A stretch of 23,213 nucleotides of DNA from an uncultured Oscillospiraceae bacterium (GCA_910579595.1 CAJTVM010000046.1:1-23213), one strand, 5' to 3'. Positions 7,203-15,774 are shown, numbered from the stretch's first letter. Numbers and translations are program-made. The notes: generated from the sequence alone by a model not told the origin.

Positions 7203-8711
7203 TCAGCGCCCCCTTCTGGCGTCGTACTCCCGCAAAAACGCCTGGGCGTAGTCCACGTCCGACGGGGTGTCGATATACTCCAGCCCCCGCTTCTGCCTCG
7301 TCTCCGCTCCCTTGCCGGTGATGAGGATCACAGAGGGCTTATCGCAGCTCAGCACCGCCCGCCGGATGGCCTCCCCCCGGTTGGGCTGGATCTCGCAGGG
7401 ACAGTCCACATGGGCGGCGATCTCCTTGCAGATGGATACGGTGTCCTCCTCGCCGGAATCCTCCTCGGTGAGCACCACCAGGTCGGAATATTCCCCAGAC
7501 ACCTCGCCCAGGTCCCGCCGGCGGTCCAGGGCCTTCTTGCCGGGACAGCCGAACACGGCGGCAATCCGCCGTCCGGGATATTCCTCCCGCACGGAGCGGA
7601 ACAGGGTTTCAAAGCTCATGCGGTTGTGGGCGTAGTCCACAATGGCGGTCACGTCCCCGTTTTCGCTGGAGTAAACCTCCATCCGTCCCGGCACGCGGGC
7701 CTTCTCCAGCCCCGCCCGGACGGCCTCCCGGGGAATTCCCAGCCCCTGGCACACGGCGATGGCTGCCAGGGCGTTATCCACGTTGAACAGCCCCGGCATC
7801 GTGAGCCGGTACTCTCCGCCCAGCCTCGCCGCGTCCACCTGGAACAGGATGTCCATCCCCACCTTGCGCACATCGTGACCGAACACGTCGGCGGCGGGAT
7901 TGCGCCTGGAGAAGGTGTCCACCGTGCCGCAGCCCGCCCGGGCGGCGGACAGGGCCTCCTCCCCGTGATCGCAGTCCAGATTGACGCAGGACAGCCCCGC
8001 CTGGGCGAAAATTTTCAGCTTGGACTGGAAATAGTCCTCAAAATCCGGGTGCTCGATGGGGGAGATATGGTCGGTTCCGATGTTCAGGAACGCGGCGGCG
8101 GCAAATTGCGTGCCCAGGGTGCGGTGGTATTTCAAGGCTTGACTTGATACCTCCATCACCACGTACTCCAGGCCGGAGGATACCGCGTGGGCAAAGTGCT
8201 TTTGCAGCTCCAGCGGCTCCGGTGTGGTGAGATGGGATTCAAAGTTTTCCACCCCGTCGTAGGTGTCAATGGACGAGATCACCCCGCATCCCTTGGGATT
8301 CAGCCCGTCCAGGATGTGCTTGAGGTAGTAGGCGGTGGACGATTTGCCCTTGGTGCCGGTAACGCCGATGACCTTCAGCTTCCGGGCGGGGTCGTTGTAA
8401 TACTTCACCGCCAGCGGGGCCAGGGTTCGGCGCATATCGCCCACCTGGATGCAGGGCAGCGCAATCTCGGGATAGGGGGTTTCGCTCACGTAGGCGAAGG
8501 CCCCCCGACGGGCGGCGTCCGCCAAAAACGCGGGCTTAAAGTGGGCCCCCTTGCAGATAAACAGGGTACCGGGGACAACCTCCCGGGAGTTGTAGGACAC
8601 CAGCTCCACCGTCCGGCCCCGATCCAGCCCCTCCGGCAGGGGCGCGGCCAGCACGCCCAGCTTGTCCAGCAAATCGCAGTACTCCCCCAGGGGATACAGC
8701 GTCAAATCCAT
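7203..8711 (-). CDS. MurE-like UDP-MurNAc-tripeptide ligase, atypical specificity motif
   Basis: Mur ligase family, 502 residues: ATP-dependent addition of an amino acid to a UDP-MurNAc peptide in the cytoplasm. The N-terminal UDP-substrate domain has YNSREVVPGTLF (40-51). The ATP loop is VTGTKGKSS (117-125), with TTPEP at 162-166 and NIGTDHISPIEH at 210-221. The C-terminal domain has DYAHNRMSFE (359-368) in place of the usual DYAHTPDSLE, and GCPGKKALDRRRDLG (388-402). Where MurE of the diaminopimelate type has DNPR, this protein has TEEDSGEED (415-423), so it is probably a MurE paralogue with another amino-acid preference. ATG 8711 has GGGAGG eight bases upstream. It follows the racemase by 16 bp, so the two are co-transcribed. 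Confidence 0.85.
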   Translation of the reverse strand: MDLTLYPLGEYCDLLDKLGVLAAPLPEGLDRGRTVELVSYNSREVVPGTLFICKGAHFKPAFLADAARRGAFAYVSETPYPEIALPCIQVGDMRRTLAPLAVKYYNDPARKLKVIGVTGTKGKSSTAYYLKHILDGLNPKGCGVISSIDTYDGVENFESHLTTPEPLELQKHFAHAVSSGLEYVVMEVSSQALKYHRTLGTQFAAAAFLNIGTDHISPIEHPDFEDYFQSKLKIFAQAGLSCVNLDCDHGEEALSAARAGCGTVDTFSRRNPAADVFGHDVRKVGMDILFQVDAARLGGEYRLTMPGLFNVDNALAAIAVCQGLGIPREAVRAGLEKARVPGRMEVYSSENGDVTAIVDYAHNRMSFETLFRSVREEYPGRRIAAVFGCPGKKALDRRRDLGEVSGEYSDLVVLTEEDSGEEDTVSICKEIAAHVDCPCEIQPNRGEAIRRAVLSCDKPSVILITGKGAETRQKRGLEYIDTPSDVDYAQAFLREYDARRGR

Positions 8712-8727
8712 ATCATCAACCTCCCAA

Positions 8728-9432
8728 TTAAATGGTGCGCAGGGGATAGCCGCACCGCTCCACCGCCCGCTCCGCCAGCACCATCATGGCGTCGATGTAG
8801 AAGGAGGGCAGCGGGTGGTAGGTGGAGAACACGGACAGCTCGGTGCAGGCCAGAATGGCGCAGTCACAGCCCGAGCGCCGGATGGCCTTATCGATGTGGG
8901 CAAACTTCTCCCGGCTTCCCGTCTCCCCCTGCTTGATCTCATCGTAGATGATGGACATTACCAGCTTTTGGGTGTCTGGGTCGGGGACTACCGCCTCCAA
9001 CCCTACGGCGGTGCACTCCTTCTGGTACAGCCCTGTCCGGATGGTGCCGTCGGTGCCCAGGATGCCGGGGCGCTTTTTGCCCTGGGCCGCCAGGGCGGCG
9101 GCGGTCTCCCGGAGCATATGGATGATGGGCACGCCGATCTCCCGTTGGAGCTTGTCCGCAAAGAAATGGGAGGTATTGCAAGGGATGGCCAGCGCCGTAC
9201 AGCCGCAGACCTCCAGCAGCTTCGCGTCCCCCAGCAGCCGCCGGTACAGCCCCTCCGTGTCCCCGGAGAGGATGGCGGCGGTGCGGTCGGGGATGCCGGT
9301 GTCGGACAAAATCACGGCGGGGAGGTGGTCCTGGTCTTTGGCCGCGTCGGTGCGGTCCAGCACAAATTGGTAGAACACCTGGGTGGCCTGGGGGCCCATG
9401 CCGCCAAGCACGCCCAAACGTTGTTCAGACAT
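8728..9432 (-). CDS. Aspartate/glutamate racemase family protein
   Basis: Cofactor-independent two-cysteine racemase, 234 residues. It opens RLGVLGGMGPQAT, typical of aspartate racemases. Catalytic cysteines are Cys85 in IPCNTSHF and Cys196 in LACTEL; MurI-type glutamate racemases usually read ACNTAS, so the aspartate branch fits better. The start at 9432 has AGGAGG seven bases upstream; the longer frame to 9537 enters the palindromic element. It sits between a D-aspartate-ligase-like gene and a MurE-like gene, so D-Asp supply for the cell wall is the likely role (inference from context). Racemisation of Asp rather than Glu has not been shown. Confidence 0.88.
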   Translation of the reverse strand: MSEQRLGVLGGMGPQATQVFYQFVLDRTDAAKDQDHLPAVILSDTGIPDRTAAILSGDTEGLYRRLLGDAKLLEVCGCTALAIPCNTSHFFADKLQREIGVPIIHMLRETAAALAAQGKKRPGILGTDGTIRTGLYQKECTAVGLEAVVPDPDTQKLVMSIIYDEIKQGETGSREKFAHIDKAIRRSGCDCAILACTELSVFSTYHPLPSFYIDAMMVLAERAVERCGYPLRTI

Positions 9433-9458
9433 AGATTTGCCTCCTGTCAGAGCAAACC

Positions 9459-9580
9459 GGCATGGGCCCCATTTTTGGCCAAAGGCCAAAAATCCGCTGC
9501 CGGGGCAATTCATTTGCCCCGAGCGGCTTGAAATCACCGGGGTCCCCGCGCGGCGGAAGCCGCGTGGGGCGGCCCATGCC
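9459..9580. repeat. Miniature inverted-repeat element with three nested hairpins
   Basis: The ends are a perfect 10-bp inverted repeat, GGCATGGGCC (9459-9468) and GGCCCATGCC (9571-9580). Inside are three consecutive hairpins: ATTTTTGGCC/GGCCAAAAAT (9471-9493); CCGCT..CGGGGCAA/TTGCCCCG..AGCGG (9494-9526); and an 11-bp stem with GGAA loop (9544-9569). It encodes no transposase. It lies between the Asl-like and racemase genes, where it could affect mRNA processing or stability within the operon. MITE or REP-like identity is inferred from structure alone. Confidence 0.65.
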
Positions 9581-9613
9581 GCTAAGCACGCCTAATTTCG
9601 CTTCTTGTTTCAT
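9572..9613 (-). pseudogene. Duplicated racemase start (remnant)
   Basis: From ATG 9613 the frame reads MKQEAKLGVLSGMG, closely matching the racemase start MSEQRLGVLGGMG. At DNA level GGCGTGCTTAGCGGCATGGGC differs from the functional copy by one base in 21. After these 14 codons the reading enters the palindromic element and similarity stops; the frame ends after 62 codons overlapping the real racemase start. It looks like a second racemase 5' end truncated at the element. Confidence 0.6.
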
Positions 9614-9624
9614 GTTGATATCCT

Positions 9625-10836
9625 TTACTCCGGTTTCTTGCAGTATTTGCAAAAACGCACCCAGCACCCAATATGGTTTTTCCAAACCCGCCAGATCCGT
9701 TTGGGCGTGTAGTCCGGGTGGTACTCCATGGAATGGTGGTCGGCCCCGGCCTTGAACAGGGCCTTCATCTCCCCATGGTAGCGCCTTGGGATGAATTTGA
9801 ACGCCAGCCGCCGGGGAATCATCCGCCAGATGGAGCGGTTTTTCACCACCGTCAGCGGAAGCTCCTTCCCCTCCACCAGGTCGCCCACCAGATACCGGGC
9901 GATGTTGTGCCCCGATCCGGTGACATAGTAGTTGCTCCGGCCCTGGCGTGTGTTGATCTCAAAAGCCTTGTACTTCCCGTCCCGCTGGTCAAACTTGATA
10001 TCGAAGTTGGAGAAGCCCACATAGCCCAGATCCTCCAGCATCCCCCGGACCTTATCGCACAGTCCCTGATCGTGCTCGGTGATGATGACGGCGTGGTTGC
10101 CGATGCCGTGGGGGGAGTGCTCCTCCAGCAGCACATGGCCCAGGCACATCAGCTTCACCTTCCCATGGGTGTCGGAGTAGTTGGTGAGCACACGCATATA
10201 GGCGTCGTCCCCGGGGATAAACTCCTGCAAAATCATCTTGCCCGGATAACCCGCGGCGTACACCTCGTCCAAGGCGGAAAGCAGCTCGTCCCAGGTCTGG
10301 CAGATATACACCTTTTTCAGCTCGTTGTGGCCTGTTGCCCAGTAGGCCACGCCGTCGGCGGGCTTGGCGATATAGGGCGCCCCCCAGGGCAGCTCAAAAT
10401 CATGGCCCATGTCCCCCGAATACACAAAGGTGGCCGGGTGGTCGATGCCGTACCTGTCGCACAGGGCGTAAAACTGCTCCTTGTCGGTGAGCTTATCCAG
10501 CATTTCCCCACTGATATAATTGCACTTCACGTTGGCGGGGAACTGGTCCTTCAAATGGGCGGCCAGCTTCACGTAGCTGTCCCCGCAGCCGATGACCAGC
10601 ACCGTCTTGTCCCCGCACTCCGCCGCCACGTTTTTCACGTTTTGCAGGAACACCGCCTCGTCCTCGTTTTCCAGGCAGGGCCGGTAGTCGATGATGGAGC
10701 TGTAAGCGCAGGGGAAGGAGATAAACTTGCCGAAGGCGATGCTTTTCACGCCATAAGCCTCATGGAAGGCCCGGGCCACGCTGTATACATTGATGTCGCC
10801 GCCGAACAGCAGCGGCTGGAAAGAACAATCGGGCAT
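9625..10836 (-). CDS. ATP-grasp ligase resembling D-aspartate ligase (Asl)
   Basis: 403 residues, ATP-grasp fold. It opens FQPLLFGGDINVYSVARAF and has LQEFIPGDDAYMRVL (about 203-217), CLGHVLLEEHSPHGIGN, FDIKFDQRDGKYKAFEIN and TRQGRS (about 296-301), with the metal/ATP-binding Glu and Asn in the EIN motif. From memory these blocks align with the D-aspartate ligase of Enterococcus faecium (Asl-fm), which activates D-Asp as beta-aspartyl phosphate and joins it to the Lys side chain of wall precursors. The adjacent racemase matches the E. faecium arrangement. ATG 10836 has AAGGAG ten bases upstream; the TTG at 10845 abuts that site. The acceptor residue in this organism is unknown. No clear promoter was found, so read-through from rel is possible. 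Confidence 0.82.
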   Translation of the reverse strand: MPDCSFQPLLFGGDINVYSVARAFHEAYGVKSIAFGKFISFPCAYSSIIDYRPCLENEDEAVFLQNVKNVAAECGDKTVLVIGCGDSYVKLAAHLKDQFPANVKCNYISGEMLDKLTDKEQFYALCDRYGIDHPATFVYSGDMGHDFELPWGAPYIAKPADGVAYWATGHNELKKVYICQTWDELLSALDEVYAAGYPGKMILQEFIPGDDAYMRVLTNYSDTHGKVKLMCLGHVLLEEHSPHGIGNHAVIITEHDQGLCDKVRGMLEDLGYVGFSNFDIKFDQRDGKYKAFEINTRQGRSNYYVTGSGHNIARYLVGDLVEGKELPLTVVKNRSIWRMIPRRLAFKFIPRRYHGEMKALFKAGADHHSMEYHPDYTPKRIWRVWKNHIGCWVRFCKYCKKPE

Positions 10837-10864
10837 AGCAATCAAGCTCCTTTGTAAATGGGTT

Positions 10865-11012
10865 TACCCTATTCACGCTTCGCCTGTTCGCGACGCGCGG
10901 CTTTCATCGAAGCAAAGTCCGCTCGCCTTCGTTTCCGCTTTCAGCGAAAACTGCACTCGCTCCCTTGCTTCTCCTCTCCCCACAAAACCCGCTTCGCCGG
11001 GCTTTTGTGGGG
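10865..11012. repeat. Structured intergenic element, probably dispersed
   Basis: The gap between the Asl-like gene and rel has a long imperfect hairpin, CCCCACAAAA (10978-10987) with TTTTGTGGGG (11003-11012) and inner CCCG/CGGG around CTTCG. Before it is a run of small imperfect repeats (GCTTTCATCGAAGC, GCTTTCAGCGAAA). I recall very similar intergenic stretches repeated in related genomes; this window alone holds one copy. No U-tract, so not a convincing terminator. Confidence 0.5.
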
Positions 11013-11025
11013 CCCGGTTGGAGGA

Positions 11026-13260
11026 TTAACCTCCGGCCCGCCGGACCAGGAATACCCCCGGCACCTGGGAGAGCTTGTTGACCACGGCGGTCAGCTCCGA
11101 CTTGTCCTTTACGGACAGCTCCAGGTTCACCATGGCGTACCCGTCGGGCTGGCTTCGGGCAGAGATGTTGTTCAGCCGCACCTTCTGGGCGGACAAGGCC
11201 ATGGCCACGTCCAGGGCCAGGCCGTCCCGGTCCTTGGCGGAGATCTCCAGGGACGTGCGGAAATGGGCGTCCTCGGTGACCGCCCAGGCCACCTTCACCC
11301 AGCGCCCCGCCTCCTCCGGCTTGCGCCGGGTGGGTTCCGCGTTGGGGCAGTCCTGCCGGTGGATGGACACGCCGTAGCCCTTGGTGATGAAGCCCACCAC
11401 CGGATCCCCCGGCACGGGGGTGCAGCACTTGGAGAACTTCACCATACAGTTGTCGATGCCCTCCACGATGATGCCGTTTTCCGAGTGGCGGGGCTTGGAC
11501 TGGCTGGCCTTCCCGGAGGGATAGATGGTTTCTCCGGTGGAGGCGGCGGCCCGCAGGGCCTCGGCTTCCGCCCGCTGGCGCTCCAGCCGGCCCAGGCGGG
11601 TCAGCTCCTCCTTCATCCGGCCCACCGCCTTTACCGCGGACATACCGCCGTAGCCGATGGCGGCGTACAGCTCGTCCAGCGAGCCGAAACGCACCCGGCG
11701 CAGCAGGGTGTCGGTCAGCTCGGAGGTGGCGGTGATGGCGGCGATGGACAGCCCCGCGTGCTTCAGCTCCGTCTCGAACATGGCCCGGCCGGTGGCGATG
11801 TTCTCCTCCCGGCGCTCCTTCTTGAACCACTGGCGGATTTTGTTGCGGGCCTCGTTGGACATACAGATCTTCATCCAGTCCCGGCTGGGCCCGTGGGCGT
11901 TTTTGGAGGTGATGATCTCCACGATGTCGCCGTTTTTCAGCGGCGTCTCAAAGGTAACGATCCGCCCGTTCACCCTCGCCCCCGTCATGGTGTTGCCCAC
12001 GGCGGAGTGGATGGAGTAGGCAAAGTCGATGGGGGTGGCCCCGGCGGGCAGGCTTTTCACGTCCCCGTTGGGGGTGAACACAAATACCTCGTCGGAGAAC
12101 ATATCCACCCGCAGGGTGCGCACAAACTCGTCCGGGTCGGCGTCCTGCTGGCTCTCCAGCAGCTTGCGTACCCACTCAAATTCCCGCTCGGTGCCCAGGT
12201 TCTGGTTGGCCATGCCCTCCTTGTACTTCCAGTGGGCGGCGACGCCGTACTCTGCCGTCTGGTGCATCTGCCATGTCCGGATCTGAACCTCGAAGGGGAT
12301 GGCCTCCCTGCCGATGACGGTGGTGTGCAGGGACTGGTAGCCGTTGGGCTTGGGGGTGCCGATATAGTCCTTGAACCGGCCCAGCACCGGCTTGAACATA
12401 TCGTGGATGCAGCCCAGTACATTGTAGCAGGTGGGGATGTCGTCCACCATCACCCGGAATGCGTAAATGTCGAAAATTTCCTTGATGGTCTTGTTCTGGG
12501 CGTACATCTTTCGGTAAATGGAGTACAGGTGCTTCAGCCGCCCGTACACCGTGCAGTCCAGGCCGTCCGCCCGGAGGCGCTCCTCAATCTGCTTCTGCAT
12601 CCGCTCCAGGAATTCGGAGTTCTCCGTGGTCAGATCCCGCAGGGCGGACTCCACGTCGTGGAAGCCTACCGGATCCAGATATTCCAGCGCCAGATCCTCC
12701 AGCTCCCACTTTAACTTCTGCATTCCCAAGCGGTGGGCGATGGGGGCGTAAACCTCCATGGTCTCCAGGGCCTTTTCCTTCTGCTTGGTGCTGGACTGGT
12801 ATTGCAGGGTGCGCATATTGTGCAGCCGGTCGCACAGCTTGATGAGGATCACCCGCACGTCCTTGGCCATGGCCATGAACATCTTGCGCAGGTTTTCCAT
12901 CTGCTCGTCCTCCCGGGAGGTGTACTGCATCCGGGTGAGCTTGGTGACGCCCTCCACCAGGTCGGCCACCTGGGGGGAGAACAGCCGGGCGATGTCGTCA
13001 TGGGTAGAATCGGTGTCCTCGATGCAGTCATGGAGCAGGGCGGAGATAATGGAGTCCTGATCCAGCTCCAGTTCGTTGACAATCTCGGCCACCGCGATGG
13101 GGTGGATGATATAAGGCTCCCCGCTTTTGCGCAGCTGGCTCCCGTGGTGCTGGTTGGCATACTCAAAGGCCGCCCGGATCCGTTCCAAGTCGGCGGAGGG
13201 GTTGGTCTGCCGGATGTGCCGTTCTAATTTTTCATATCGTTCATGGGCCAAATCCATCAT
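11026..13260 (-). CDS. rel: Bifunctional (p)ppGpp synthetase/hydrolase (Rel)
   Basis: Long RelA/SpoT homologue, 744 residues, controlling the stringent response. The HD hydrolase domain has GEPYIIHP (about 47-54) and LLHDCIEDT (about 74-82), so hydrolysis is intact. The synthetase domain has KPNGYQSLHTTV and EVQIRT. Then come TGS (VFTPNGDVKSLPAGATPIDFAYSIH), the zinc-finger-like CCTPVPGDPVVGFITKG...HRQDCPN and a C-terminal ACT domain (NLELSVKDKSEL). ATG 13260 (a second ATG follows at 13257) has GAGGAGG upstream. It lies 45 bp after recJ and shares its promoter. In many Firmicutes apt lies between recJ and rel; it is missing here. Confidence 0.97.
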   Translation of the reverse strand: MMDLAHERYEKLERHIRQTNPSADLERIRAAFEYANQHHGSQLRKSGEPYIIHPIAVAEIVNELELDQDSIISALLHDCIEDTDSTHDDIARLFSPQVADLVEGVTKLTRMQYTSREDEQMENLRKMFMAMAKDVRVILIKLCDRLHNMRTLQYQSSTKQKEKALETMEVYAPIAHRLGMQKLKWELEDLALEYLDPVGFHDVESALRDLTTENSEFLERMQKQIEERLRADGLDCTVYGRLKHLYSIYRKMYAQNKTIKEIFDIYAFRVMVDDIPTCYNVLGCIHDMFKPVLGRFKDYIGTPKPNGYQSLHTTVIGREAIPFEVQIRTWQMHQTAEYGVAAHWKYKEGMANQNLGTEREFEWVRKLLESQQDADPDEFVRTLRVDMFSDEVFVFTPNGDVKSLPAGATPIDFAYSIHSAVGNTMTGARVNGRIVTFETPLKNGDIVEIITSKNAHGPSRDWMKICMSNEARNKIRQWFKKERREENIATGRAMFETELKHAGLSIAAITATSELTDTLLRRVRFGSLDELYAAIGYGGMSAVKAVGRMKEELTRLGRLERQRAEAEALRAAASTGETIYPSGKASQSKPRHSENGIIVEGIDNCMVKFSKCCTPVPGDPVVGFITKGYGVSIHRQDCPNAEPTRRKPEEAGRWVKVAWAVTEDAHFRTSLEISAKDRDGLALDVAMALSAQKVRLNNISARSQPDGYAMVNLELSVKDKSELTAVVNKLSQVPGVFLVRRAGG

Positions 13261-13305
13261 TTTAATGGCGCCTCCTCACGGGTCATATCTCTAAATGATA
13301 CCCGG

Positions 13306-15369
13306 TTAATCCTCAGCTAAGAACACCCGGAGCTGCCGCATCATCTCCGCCTGTTCCAAATCCACCTTATGCTCCGGGTGGTGCAGGCGAAGCTCGGACG
13401 CCTCCATGCGCAGCAGCCCCCTGTCCCCCATCACGTGGAGGCAGACCAGGGTGCGCCCGTAGGCATAGCGCCCATCGGGGCGTTTCGCGGCCTGCTTGAG
13501 CAAGGCCGGGCCTGCGTCCACGCTGCCCCCGGCGCAGGAGTGCTCCAAAAACCGCCACAGCCGGGCGAAATCCTGCCGGGAGGGCAGCAGCAGCCCCGCC
13601 TCCCACCGGGACAGGGCCTCCCCCTCCCGCAGGCGGTGGAACAACTCCCGCTCCAGCTGGGCCCGGGTGGGCGCGGGGCGCAGATCGCAGATCTGGAGCT
13701 GCACCGTGCGGTTCCCCCGGAACTCGTTGATCTGGGGGTGGAACAGGATGTCCAGCCGATCCCCCGTGGACACGCCGCAGGCGGCGGCGTTAGCGGAGAA
13801 GAAGATGGCGTCCAGCACCACCCCGTTCCGGCGCACCCGCATTTTCAGGTGCCGCCCGCCCCCCACGTCGCAGCAGGCCAGCACCGCCGCCGAGCGCAGC
13901 AGCAGCACCGGCTTGGGGTTGCCGGCGCCGAAGGGCTCCAGCACGCCCAGCGCCTCCACCTCCTGGGTGGTGATCAGGGCGCAGTCAACCACCTCCCCGT
14001 CCACGTCGATGGCGGACTCCATGGGCTGTCCCCCGGCGTGGGCGGATACCCGCTCCCGCAGGCGCTGGGCCAGCAGGGGGATATTTTCCTCCGCCACGGT
14101 AAAGCCCGCCGCCATCTCGTGGCCGCCGTAGCCCTCTAACAGTCCGGCGCAGCTCTCCAGGGCGGCGAACAGGTTGAACCCGCCGAAGGAGCGGCAGGAT
14201 CCCTTCCCGTGGCCGTTTTCCAGACAGATCATAAAGGCGGGGCAGGAATATCTCTCCGCCAGCCGGGAGGCCACGATGCCCACCACCCCCTGGTGCCAGC
14301 CCTCCCCGGCCAGCACGATGGCAGGGCGGGCCAGTGTGGGATCCTCCTCCAGCTTTTGGGCGCACTGCTCAAAAATATCCAGCTCAATGGCCTGCCGTTC
14401 CCGGTTGAGACTGCACAGCTCCTGGGCCAGTGCCTCCCCCCGGTCCGGATCCTGGGTGAGCAGCAGCTCCAGCGCCACCATGGCCCGCTCCATCCGTCCG
14501 GCGGCGTTGATCCGGGGGGCCAGACCATAGCCGATGGTGACGGCGGTGGGCATGGCCCCCGGCTCCAGCCCCGCCTCCCGCAGCAGGGCGCGCAGGCCGG
14601 GACGGCGGGTTCTTGCCAGCAGCTCCAGCCCCTGGCGCACCAGGGCCCGGTTTTCGTCGGTGAGGCGCATCACATCGGCCACAGTGCCAATGGCAACCAG
14701 CTCTCCGAAGCGGCGAAACACCGCCTCCCGTTTCTCTGGAGGGTATAGCGCCTGGGCCAGCTTCAGCGCCACCCCCACCCCCGCCAGTTCCGGGAAGGGG
14801 TAGGCGCAGCCGGGCCGCCGGGGATTCACCACCGCGGCGGCGGCGGGGAGCTTGTCCTTGCAATGGTGGTGGTCGGTGACGACCACGTCCACCCCCAGGG
14901 AGCGGGCGTACTCCACCTCGCCCACGGCGGTGATGCCGCAGTCTACGGTGACGATCAGCCCCACCCCGTCCCCGGCCAGCCGGTCCACCGCATGGGGATT
15001 CAGGCCGTAGCCCTCCTCGGTGCGGTCGGGGATGTAGCTGGCCACCGTCCCGCCCAGCAGGGTAAGCGCCTCGGTGAGCAGGCAGGTGGCGGTGATGCCG
15101 TCCACATCGTAGTCGCCGTACACGGCGATGGTTTCGCCGCTTTCAATGGCGCGGCGCACCCGCCCCACCGCCTTGTCCATGTCCGTGAGCAGGAAGGGGT
15201 CGTGGAAGCGCTCCGGACCGCTAGCGAGGAAGCGGGCGGCTTCCTCCGGGGTATTGATCCCCCGGGCGGACAGCAGGCTGGCGCACAGCGGGGCCAGCCC
15301 CGCCGCCTCCAGCGTCCGCCGCACCCCGGGGCTTCCCGGCCTGCGCACATTCCAATTATGATATTTCAT
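13306..15369 (-). CDS. recJ: Single-stranded-DNA exonuclease RecJ
   Basis: 5'-3' single-strand-specific exonuclease of recombination and mismatch repair, 687 residues. The DHH-family motifs are present: YGDYDVDGITA (I), IVTVDCGI (II), VVTDHHHCKD (III, the DHH core) and RINAAGRM, followed by DHHA1 with YGGHEMAAGF and an OB-fold region. A C-terminal extension of about 130 residues follows the OB region, as in many clostridial RecJ proteins. ATG 15369 (MKYHNWNVRRP) matches the family N-terminus and has TGAGGA upstream; the open frame continues to 15513 but that part contains the promoter. First gene of the recJ-rel unit. Confidence 0.96.
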   Translation of the reverse strand: MKYHNWNVRRPGSPGVRRTLEAAGLAPLCASLLSARGINTPEEAARFLASGPERFHDPFLLTDMDKAVGRVRRAIESGETIAVYGDYDVDGITATCLLTEALTLLGGTVASYIPDRTEEGYGLNPHAVDRLAGDGVGLIVTVDCGITAVGEVEYARSLGVDVVVTDHHHCKDKLPAAAAVVNPRRPGCAYPFPELAGVGVALKLAQALYPPEKREAVFRRFGELVAIGTVADVMRLTDENRALVRQGLELLARTRRPGLRALLREAGLEPGAMPTAVTIGYGLAPRINAAGRMERAMVALELLLTQDPDRGEALAQELCSLNRERQAIELDIFEQCAQKLEEDPTLARPAIVLAGEGWHQGVVGIVASRLAERYSCPAFMICLENGHGKGSCRSFGGFNLFAALESCAGLLEGYGGHEMAAGFTVAEENIPLLAQRLRERVSAHAGGQPMESAIDVDGEVVDCALITTQEVEALGVLEPFGAGNPKPVLLLRSAAVLACCDVGGGRHLKMRVRRNGVVLDAIFFSANAAACGVSTGDRLDILFHPQINEFRGNRTVQLQICDLRPAPTRAQLERELFHRLREGEALSRWEAGLLLPSRQDFARLWRFLEHSCAGGSVDAGPALLKQAAKRPDGRYAYGRTLVCLHVMGDRGLLRMEASELRLHHPEHKVDLEQAEMMRQLRVFLAED

Positions 15370-15451
15370 CCTGTAATCCTCAAATTTCCCGCACTGCCTG
15401 GGGGACGGACTGCCCCATCCAAACTGGGCGGCTATTTTTTCACAATATCTT

Positions 15452-15480
15452 ATTATAACAAATATCCGCCCCCATTTCAA
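15452..15480 (-). promoter_or_regulatory. recJ-rel promoter, near-consensus sigma-A
   Basis: Minus strand TTGAAA (15480-15475), 17-bp spacer, TATAAT (15457-15452), about 83 bp upstream of recJ. The best promoter match in the window. Confidence 0.85.
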
Positions 15481-15774
15481 CTGGCAAAGCCCACGGGACC
15501 AGGGCGGCAGCATTTAAAATTTTACAAAAGGGATAGAACGGAAACGGTTCGGGTCAGGAGCGGCGGCCTCCACTGCCCTGCCCCTGATCCGCCTATGCGC
15601 GGTGGTCATCGTCCGGACGTACCGTTTTCTGGATGCCGGTACCCGATTGGGGGATAAAATTTGTGAAAATCGACCTTTGAAGCGGATCTGATTTGTGAAT
15701 ACATCAATCATTTGTGATGTGATTGCGTTTTGCGCAGCGGAGGTCGCAGAAAACTCCGCTGCCTCCGTTGTGCG
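15481..15774. other. Intergenic region without a recognisable gene
   Basis: Short open frames here have no family features. ATTTGTGA occurs three times (15659, 15691, 15710) at uneven spacing. An imperfect inverted repeat (CAGCGGAG / CTCCGCTG) lies near 15735-15763. Composition is more AT-rich than the neighbours, consistent with decayed DNA. Confidence 0.5.

Noticed and set aside
5905..7251. 448-codon plus-strand frame crossing the pulA end
   Set aside because: It overlaps pulA in another frame, crosses a strong terminator and then reads the HTH gene backwards; no domain.
7203..8711. The organism's main diaminopimelate-adding MurE
   Set aside because: The DNPR specificity motif is absent and the gene lies outside a division/cell-wall cluster; a paralogue is more likely, though not proven from this window.
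8728..9432. Glutamate racemase MurI
   Set aside because: The catalytic contexts IPCNTSH and LACTEL and the LGVLGGMGP start fit the aspartate/glutamate racemase family rather than MurI, and the neighbour is D-Asp-ligase-like.
10858..12714. 618-codon plus-strand open frame opposite rel
   Set aside because: Antisense shadow of rel with low-complexity composition and no ribosome binding site. The same applies to 9673-10857, 7410-8147 and 13369-14139.
15659..15717. Three ATTTGTGA repeats
   Set aside because: Uneven spacing (32 and 19 bases) and no neighbouring gene they would control; not a CRISPR or iteron array.
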